Below, in pieces: positions 57,254-64,000 of a stretch of 64,000 nucleotides of DNA (the first letter of the stretch is position 1; each line of letters opens with the position of its first letter). Both the position numbers and the translations under genes were made by a program. The notes under the pieces are model-generated. The model was given only the letters and a program-made list of their open reading frames with translations, was not told where the DNA came from and did no database searches. Origin of the DNA: an uncultured Clostridia bacterium (GTDB lineage: Bacteria; Bacillota; Clostridia; Oscillospirales; CAG-272); assembly GCA_947630015.1 (NCBI GenBank), contig CANRFY010000004.1, forward strand, positions 62,001 through 126,000, given 5' to 3'.

Positions 57254-58157
57254 GCTTTTTTCATCGCAGGCAGAGCGCGACGAGGCAAAGCTCGCAAAGA
57301 TAAGAGATATCCCGATAAGCGAGATAGACGACTTCCCCGACCACCCGTTTCACGTCTGCGACGACGAGGACATGATGCGTCTCGTCGAGAGCGTCAAAGA
57401 GCGAGGCGTCATTACTCCCGCTGCGGTCAGGCAAAAAGAAGACGGAAGATACGAGATCGTCTCGGGACACAGGCGAAAACGCGCGTGTGAGCTTGCGGGA
57501 CTCGATACGCTTCGATGTGAGGTCGTCGATCTGACGAAGGACGAAGCGACGATACTGATGGTGGAGAGCAATTTTCAGCGGTCGGAGATACTTCCGAGCG
57601 AGAAAGCGTTCGCGTACAAAATGCGGCTTGAAGCGATGAAAAGACAAGCCGGCAGACCAAGTAAAAATAATTCTGTGCCACTGGCACAGAATTATAGTGG
57701 AAAGACATCTCGTGAACTACTGGGGGAGCAAATTGGTGAAAGCCAAGACCAAGTTCGTCGATATATCCGCTTGACAAATCTTGTGCCGGAGCTGCTCGAC
57801 TTCGTGGATGAGGGGAAAATCAAGATGCGACCCGCGGTAGAGCTGTCATATCTCGACGAGGACTGTCAACGCGATATCGTCGACGAAATAGACCGCAACG
57901 ACTGCACGCCGTCGCACGAACAGGCGATACGTATGCGTAAGCTGTTCGAGGATGGCAAACTGACGACAGAGGCGATATGCGCCGTCATGTCCGAGCAGAA
58001 ACCGAATCAGCGCGACCGCATAATCCTGAGCGGAGCAAGAGTCCGCGAGCTCATACCGAAAAGCGTCCCGCTCAGTCAGACGGAGGACTATGTCTGCAAA
58101 GCGCTCGAACACTATCGCAAGTTTCTGAAAAGCCGAGCCGACCGCGATTCGAGATAA
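57210..58157 (+). CDS. parB: ParB-family protein
   Basis: DDEDMMRLVESVKERGVITPAAVRQKEDGRYEIVSGHRRKRACELAG; overlaps parA. Confidence 0.93.
   Translation: MAGRKSDFTLPTLDELFSSQAERDEAKLAKIRDIPISEIDDFPDHPFHVCDDEDMMRLVESVKERGVITPAAVRQKEDGRYEIVSGHRRKRACELAGLDTLRCEVVDLTKDEATILMVESNFQRSEILPSEKAFAYKMRLEAMKRQAGRPSKNNSVPLAQNYSGKTSRELLGEQIGESQDQVRRYIRLTNLVPELLDFVDEGKIKMRPAVELSYLDEDCQRDIVDEIDRNDCTPSHEQAIRMRKLFEDGKLTTEAICAVMSEQKPNQRDRIILSGARVRELIPKSVPLSQTEDYVCKALEHYRKFLKSRADRDSR
57667..57695. repeat. Perfect palindromic hairpin inside parB
   Basis: ATAATTCTGTGCC-ACT-GGCACAGAATTAT (13-bp stem). Confidence 0.95.
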
Positions 58158-58267
58158 CATGCGTCGTCGCTCCCCCTTCCCCGTACCCTAACCCCCGTAT
58201 ATTTACCCGCCGAAAAAGATATATAAATATACTGTTCGCACGTTTGTCAAAATAACGGGAAAGGGGT

Positions 58268-59212
58268 ATGATCAAGAAAAAACGAGGGAGGAAAAGCAAG
58301 ATGAAGATCAAAGTTGCCGCAATAGTTATGGCGCTGACAGCAGCCGCGTCGATGAAGTTCGGACAGACGGCGCATACAGAAACGGACGCACAAACGGGAA
58401 CGGTAAACGCGACCGATACGGCACAAGTTTCTTTTTCGGCAGAGACAAATTCGACCGATACAGAAGTCGAAGCCGCAACGGACGCACCGCAGTTCACAGT
58501 CGAATTTGAGCTTGTATTCGAAACGGAAACAGAAACGACGACAGAGACTGAGACAGAGTCAGTACCCGAGTACGTAACGGAGCATGAGATCGAATTCGAG
58601 ACGACTGCGCCGACAGAAACGGAACGTGCAGAGGAAACGACAGGTCCCGCGGAAAGCGAAGCCGAACCCGAACCGCCGAAGTTGACTTTGAGTGTGACGT
58701 TTGAAGTCTCGGCGAGGTCGGAAAAAGAGACTGACGCTGAAACGACTGCTCACGTCACGGAAGCGGAAACAACGGCTCCTGTCACTGAAACCGAAGCAGC
58801 AGCGCCCGAAACAGCGCTGCCTGATACGGTGACAAAAGCTCCCGAAGCGGAACGCATACCCGAAGCAGCGTCATCTTCGACAACAGCCGAATCATCTTCG
58901 ACTCCTGCCGAAACAGAAGCAGCGCCCGACACAATGACCGAAACCGAACCGATACCCGAAGCCGAGTTCAATATCGACTATTGGATATCGTTTGCAAGGG
59001 ATTACGCCGAAAGCGTCGGTCTGAATCTCGACGAAACTGCGGTCGGATGTTGGGACGATCCCATCACGGCGAGCGCAAAGAGCGCGTACCTCGAACGCGA
59101 TATAAAAAACCGCATCAACAGGTACGCGAAAGACGGCAGCATATGCGACGTGTGGATATGGGCAGAGTCAAATGCGGACGGCAGTTTCGATATCTACATC
59201 GGATATGCGTGA
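58268..59212 (+). CDS. Secreted Thr/Glu/Ala/Pro-rich protein with small C-terminal domain
   Basis: Signal peptide-like N-terminus; long TETE/TEAE low-complexity stretch; folded-looking C-terminal ~90 aa. Confidence 0.7.
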   Translation: MIKKKRGRKSKMKIKVAAIVMALTAAASMKFGQTAHTETDAQTGTVNATDTAQVSFSAETNSTDTEVEAATDAPQFTVEFELVFETETETTTETETESVPEYVTEHEIEFETTAPTETERAEETTGPAESEAEPEPPKLTLSVTFEVSARSEKETDAETTAHVTEAETTAPVTETEAAAPETALPDTVTKAPEAERIPEAASSSTTAESSSTPAETEAAPDTMTETEPIPEAEFNIDYWISFARDYAESVGLNLDETAVGCWDDPITASAKSAYLERDIKNRINRYAKDGSICDVWIWAESNADGSFDIYIGYA

Positions 59213-59312
59213 GAGAAAGAACATCAAAACCGAATAACACAAACCAAAACGCACCTGCATCGGTGCGTTTTTCTTATGCAAATGCAGAAAAAAGAAAACG
59301 AAAGGACTAACC

Positions 59313-62300
59313 ATGAACTACACAAAAACGAAATTCAAAAGAAGCACCGCCCTAATCATGGCGATGATAATGACGGCGACGGCGATAGTGAGCGCGCTCA
59401 TCACGACAGTTAAGGCGCTCGGCACCGAAACCGAAGTATTTATGTCCATCTTCCCCCGCGACGGCGACCCCAACTACGACGCCGAATGGGGACATGGCGA
59501 TATGACATATATGAACGGGTGGACGGCTCACGAGACAGATCACATCACGCTGCGGACAGTGGACAGCAACGACGGCGATATATGCTACTGCATAGAGCCG
59601 GGCGTGTCGCTCGACGTCCATGACAAGCTCGTCGACCACGACGAGAGCTTTTGGGACAACTACCCTTCGCAGTACAACAAAACGATCGAACCCGACGACA
59701 TAAAGCTGCTCATCGGACGCATCATGCAGTACGGCTTTACGGGCAGCTTCTCGCGTTCGTGGAACTCGGTCAACGAAGGCGCGGATAAGCTCGGTCAGGC
59801 GATGGCGACGCAGATACTCATATGGGAAACAGTCGTCGGCGAACGCGACGCGGATTTCAACCACGTCTCGACAGGCGGCAAGGACGCTGTCCTTGATATA
59901 ATCAGCGCAACGAACCCGATAAGGTCGCAGATAATGAAGTACTATGTCAACATCGTCACGAGCGTGCAGAACCACACGAAGCTGCCGAGCTTCTTCGCTC
60001 GCAGCACGGGACGCGCAGAGACAGTCGACCTTGAATGGGACGGAAGCAAATACACGGCGTCTTTGACAGACACGAACGGCGTGCTGTCGAATTACACTTT
60101 CTCATCAGACACACGCGGCGTAGATGTGTCCGTCAGCGGAAATAAGCTCGTCATTACGTCGGACAGCGTTCCTGACGGGAGCGTCACGATAACGGCGACA
60201 AAGAAGTCGTCGCAGAGACGCGGTATCATAACATGGACTGACGGCGAGTTTAAGCCGGGCAGCTCGTCGTTTCAGGACATGGTAACATACACGCAGTCGG
60301 TAAGCGACCCCGTCGTCGGTTACCTCAAAGTCGGCGTTAGTTTCGGAGGCGCTAAAATAGTCAAGACGTCGGAGGACGGCAACGTATCGGGCGTACAGTT
60401 CCGCGTCACCGGCAGCGGCTATGACGAGACGTTCCGCACGAACGCGTCGGGCGTTATCACTATCGACAGTATAGCGCCCGGCAGATACACGGTCACGGAG
60501 CTGACGGAAAACAAGTACGAGCCGCAGGAGAGCATGACTCTCAATGTCGTCTCGGGCGAGACTGCGACAGTAACTTTTTCAAATGTTCTCAAGCGCGGCG
60601 ACCTCACCGTGACTAAGACGTCCGAGGACGGCATAGTGAACGGCGTGCGTTTCCACCTTTACGGTACATCGGAGAGCGGACTTCCCGTCGACGAATACGC
60701 GACGACGGACGAGAGCGGAAAGGCATATTTTACAGACGTGCTCATCGGCTCGGGATATACGCTCGAAGAAGTCGGGACCGACAACAGATATACGGTGCCG
60801 GACGGTCAGAACGTAGATATCGAATGGGACGAGGTGACGACGGCGGAGTTCCACAACACACTGCGACGCGGTGAGCTGACAGTGACAAAACGCGCCGAGG
60901 ACGGCAGCGTAGAGGGGATAAGATTCCATCTTTACGGCACGTCTGACAACGGCGATGAAGTCGACGAGTACGCGGTCACCGACAGGAGCGGCAAGGCGCG
61001 CTTTGACGATATCCCCATCGGTTCGGGATATACGGTTGAGGAAGTCGACACGCCGAACAGATATCTTGTTCCCGACAGTCAGAGCGCGGATGTAAAGCTC
61101 GACATCACGACCGAACTCACGTTTGAAAACGTACTCAAACGCGGCGACCTCACCGTAACGAAAACGTCCGAGGACGGACTCGTCGAGGGCATGCGTTTCC
61201 ATCTGTACGGTACTTCTCTTTCCGGCATAGCAGTCGACGAATACGCGACGACGGACGCAGACGGAAAAGCATACTTCAAAAACATCCTCATGGACTCTGG
61301 TTACACGCTTGAAGAAGTCGGCACGCCGGACAGATACGTTATCCCCGATACGCAGTCGGCGGCAATCGAGTGGAACACTGTCACGAACGCATCGTTTCAC
61401 AACACGCTGCGACGCGGAGAGCTGACAGTCACCAAGAGCGCCGAGGACGGCAAGGTCGAGGGCGTGAAGTTCCACCTTTACGGCAAATCGTACAGCGGTA
61501 TCGTCGTTGACGAATACGCGGTAACAGACAGCGAAGGAAAGGCACATTTCAAAAATATCCTCATCGGCTCGGGATATACGCTTGAAGAAGTCGAGACGGG
61601 CGAGAGATATATCGTCCCCGACGGTCAGAGCGCCGACGTCGAATGGGACTCGGCGACGCAGAAATATTTCGAAAATAAGCTCAAGCGCGGAAGTCTCACG
61701 GTAACAAAGACGTCGGAGGATAGTCTCGCCGAGGGTATGCGTTTCCATCTCTACGGCACATCGCTTTCCGGTATCGCCGTTGACGAGTACGCGGTGACCG
61801 ACAGCACAGGTAAAGCATATTTCAAGGATATCCTTATCGGTACGGGATATACTCTTGAAGAAGTCAATACGGCTGAAAAATATATCGTCCCCGACAGTCA
61901 GAGCGCGGATATTGCATGGAATACCGTGACAGAAAAGTCTTTCGACAATGTGCTTAAACGCGGCGACCTCACTGTAACAAAAACAGCGGAGGACGGACTC
62001 GTCGAGGGTATGCGTTTCCGCCTCTATGGGACTTCTCTTTCCGGCATAGCCGTTGACGAGTATGCAGTCACAGATTCAAGCGGTAAGGCGTATTTCAAAA
62101 ACATCCTCATCGGCACCGGCTACACCATCGAAGAAGTCGACACAGCCGAGAAATATATAGTTCCCGACAGTCAGAGCGCGGACATAGCGTGGAACAATGT
62201 GACGGAGAAAGCGTTTGAAAACATTCTCAAGCGCGGCGATCTGACTGTGACAAAAACGTCCGAGGATAACCTCGTCGAAGGCATGAAGTTCCGTCTCTAC

Positions 62301-63383
62301 GGCACATCGCTGTCGGGAATAGCCGTTGACGAGTACGCGGTGACCGACAGCACTGGTAAAGCATATTTCAAGGATATCCTCATCGGCACAGGATATACTC
62401 TCGAAGAAGTCGACACGGCTGTGAGATATATCGTCCCCGACAGTCAAAGCGCGGACATCGAGTGGAATACCGTGACGAAGAAAGCGTTTGAAAACATTCT
62501 CAAACGCGGCGACCTGACTGTGACGAAAACTGCGGAGGACGGACTCGTTGAGGGACTGCGTTTCCATCTCTACGGTATGTCGACAGCAAACATCGAGGTC
62601 GACGAATACGCGACGACGGACGAGAGCGGTAAGGCATATTTCAAAAATATCCTTATCGGCTCGGAATATACGCTTGAGGAAGTCGGAACGCCCGAAAGAT
62701 ACGTCGTGCCGGCAGCACAGTCGGCGGCGGTCGAGTGGAATACGGTTACGCAGAAGTCGGTACACAATATCCTCAAGAAGTGGAATTTGACAGTGTCCAA
62801 GAGCGACAGCGGATTGGGCAAGGCGCAGGGAGACGCGACGCTCGCGGGAGCCGTCTACGGCATATACAAAAACGGCGAGCTCGTCGACAGGTACAGTACA
62901 GACGCGAACGGACAGTTCACGACGAAATGGTACGTCTGCGGCGGCGACTGGGAGCTGCGCGAGCTCACACCGTCCGAGGGGTATATGATAGATACCGAAA
63001 CGTACCACATCGGCGCCGAGGCGGGAAATTTCAAGGTCGAATACAGTCCGCTTTCAGAGGCGGTGACCGAGGATGTGATCAAAGGCATGATCTCGATAAT
63101 CAAACACAACGACGACGGCGAAACGAAGATAGAGACGCCGGAGGTCGGCGCTGAGTTTAACGTATACCTTAAATCGGCGGGAAGCTACGAGAACGCCGCA
63201 GAAACGGAACGCGCGCATCTCGTCTGCGATGAAAACGGATATGCCGAAACGCCTTTACTTCCCTACGGTATCTACACCGTTCATCAGACTAAGGGTTGGG
63301 ACGGACGCGAGCTCATGCACGACTTCGACGTGTATGTGAGCGAGAACGGCAAGGTATACAGATTCCTCATCAACAGCAGATAG
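59313..63383 (+). CDS. Secreted adhesin: thioester domain plus tandem Cna-B/SpaA-like repeats
   Basis: Signal peptide; DGDICYCIEPG and AMATQILIWE thioester motifs; repeats GDLTVTKTSEDG..VEGMRFHLYGTS..DEYA.TDSSGKAYFKNILIG.GYTLEEV. Confidence 0.88.
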   Translation: MNYTKTKFKRSTALIMAMIMTATAIVSALITTVKALGTETEVFMSIFPRDGDPNYDAEWGHGDMTYMNGWTAHETDHITLRTVDSNDGDICYCIEPGVSLDVHDKLVDHDESFWDNYPSQYNKTIEPDDIKLLIGRIMQYGFTGSFSRSWNSVNEGADKLGQAMATQILIWETVVGERDADFNHVSTGGKDAVLDIISATNPIRSQIMKYYVNIVTSVQNHTKLPSFFARSTGRAETVDLEWDGSKYTASLTDTNGVLSNYTFSSDTRGVDVSVSGNKLVITSDSVPDGSVTITATKKSSQRRGIITWTDGEFKPGSSSFQDMVTYTQSVSDPVVGYLKVGVSFGGAKIVKTSEDGNVSGVQFRVTGSGYDETFRTNASGVITIDSIAPGRYTVTELTENKYEPQESMTLNVVSGETATVTFSNVLKRGDLTVTKTSEDGIVNGVRFHLYGTSESGLPVDEYATTDESGKAYFTDVLIGSGYTLEEVGTDNRYTVPDGQNVDIEWDEVTTAEFHNTLRRGELTVTKRAEDGSVEGIRFHLYGTSDNGDEVDEYAVTDRSGKARFDDIPIGSGYTVEEVDTPNRYLVPDSQSADVKLDITTELTFENVLKRGDLTVTKTSEDGLVEGMRFHLYGTSLSGIAVDEYATTDADGKAYFKNILMDSGYTLEEVGTPDRYVIPDTQSAAIEWNTVTNASFHNTLRRGELTVTKSAEDGKVEGVKFHLYGKSYSGIVVDEYAVTDSEGKAHFKNILIGSGYTLEEVETGERYIVPDGQSADVEWDSATQKYFENKLKRGSLTVTKTSEDSLAEGMRFHLYGTSLSGIAVDEYAVTDSTGKAYFKDILIGTGYTLEEVNTAEKYIVPDSQSADIAWNTVTEKSFDNVLKRGDLTVTKTAEDGLVEGMRFRLYGTSLSGIAVDEYAVTDSSGKAYFKNILIGTGYTIEEVDTAEKYIVPDSQSADIAWNNVTEKAFENILKRGDLTVTKTSEDNLVEGMKFRLYGTSLSGIAVDEYAVTDSTGKAYFKDILIGTGYTLEEVDTAVRYIVPDSQSADIEWNTVTKKAFENILKRGDLTVTKTAEDGLVEGLRFHLYGMSTANIEVDEYATTDESGKAYFKNILIGSEYTLEEVGTPERYVVPAAQSAAVEWNTVTQKSVHNILKKWNLTVSKSDSGLGKAQGDATLAGAVYGIYKNGELVDRYSTDANGQFTTKWYVCGGDWELRELTPSEGYMIDTETYHIGAEAGNFKVEYSPLSEAVTEDVIKGMISIIKHNDDGETKIETPEVGAEFNVYLKSAGSYENAAETERAHLVCDENGYAETPLLPYGIYTVHQTKGWDGRELMHDFDVYVSENGKVYRFLINSR
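60597..62780 (+). repeat. Eight tandem 273-bp (91-aa) repeats
   Basis: Repeat starts at 60597, 60870, 61143, 61416, 61689, 61962, 62235, 62508; exact 273-bp spacing. Confidence 0.95.
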
Positions 63384-64000
63384 CGCCGAAGAATCTGTCA
63401 GACAGTCGGCCGCACACCGACAGTAAGTCGCACACGCGCAGACGCGCCGTTCGGGAACCGTCCGGGCAGACACGTTACGGTTACAAAGTTGCAGACAAAA
63501 AAGACGTGATAACGCGCACCGATACTCGTACCGGTTCGCGTCAGTATGACATGCATACGACAGCATCGGGAACGCAGCACGGGAGATATGCGCCGAACGC
63601 TGACCGCCGCGCTCCCGCCGTGACGCAAAACACTGCGGTGAAGATAAGGCATTCATCATCGTCAGCAGGAAAAAAGACAGTCAAGACGGCTGAAAAAAGT
63701 GCCGTCAAAACGGCGCGTAAATCTATCAAGACAGCGGAAAAAACGGGCAAGTTCGCGATAAAAACGACTGCGTCGTCCGTGAAAGACGCGGAAAGAACGG
63801 CGGAACTTTCGGTCGGCGCAGCGCGTAAAGCGCTTGCGATATCAAAGACTGCGGTGAAAAAATCGGCTGCGGGCGTTAAGGCTGCGGCAAAGGCGACAGC
63901 AGCCGCTATCAAAGCCTCGATCGCAGGAGCAAAAGCGCTCGTAACGGTCGTTTTAGCCGGAGGTTGGTTCGTCGTCGCCGTCGTTTTGATAGTGTGCATG
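63293..64000 (+). CDS. CD1108-family mobile element protein-like (3' end outside window; start uncertain)
   Basis: Frame reads ...RHSSSSAGKKTVKTAEKSAVKTARKSIKTAEKTGKFAIKTTASSVK...AAGVKAAAKATAAAIKASIAGAKALVTVVLAGGWFVVAVVLIVCM; not in the supplied ORF track. Confidence 0.7.

Noticed and set aside
60579-61748. Minus-strand ORFs across the adhesin repeats (also 62076-63008)
   Set aside because: Repeat-driven antisense open frames; plus strand encodes clear Cna-B repeats.
60597-62780. CRISPR or satellite array
   Set aside because: 273-bp repeats are coding Cna-B-like domains in one frame.
1-64000. tRNA, rRNA or a second RT/VR target
   Set aside because: None recognised by eye; a tRNAscan and a TR-based search for remote VRs would be needed to be sure.

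Overview
The window holds three blocks. (1) About 1-49.2 kb: most of a Firmicutes-type myophage/prophage with HK97-type head, tail sheath/tube, baseplate and lysis genes, a serine integrase, a CI/Cro-like switch and a replication module. The left end is cut by the window edge, and no terminase is seen. (2) About 49.2-55.8 kb: an AT-rich defence island with a truncated nuclease-like gene, an R-M system with its own regulators, and an OLD/TOPRIM nuclease plus UvrD helicase pair resembling Gabija. (3) About 55.9-64 kb: the start of a conjugative-element module with ParA, ParB, a thioester/Cna-B repeat adhesin and a CD1108-like protein. The clearest special system is a complete diversity-generating retroelement (DGR) at 19.5-22.6 kb. 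Its variable repeat (VR) is 20491-20601 and its template repeat (TR) is 21208-21318. The two 111-bp repeats differ at 13 positions, and every one is an adenine in the TR. The least explained signal is a ~320-bp intergenic cassette present twice in opposite orientation (8945-9265 and 31092-31409), packed with GAAACATT/AATGTTTC octamers and a long hairpin. Other notable signals are a likely tail-chaperone frameshift, a three-copy promoter/operator, a 21-nt-arm structured element at 13.6 kb, a palindrome inside parB, and eight exact 273-bp adhesin repeats. Product names come from reading the motifs; no database search was run.
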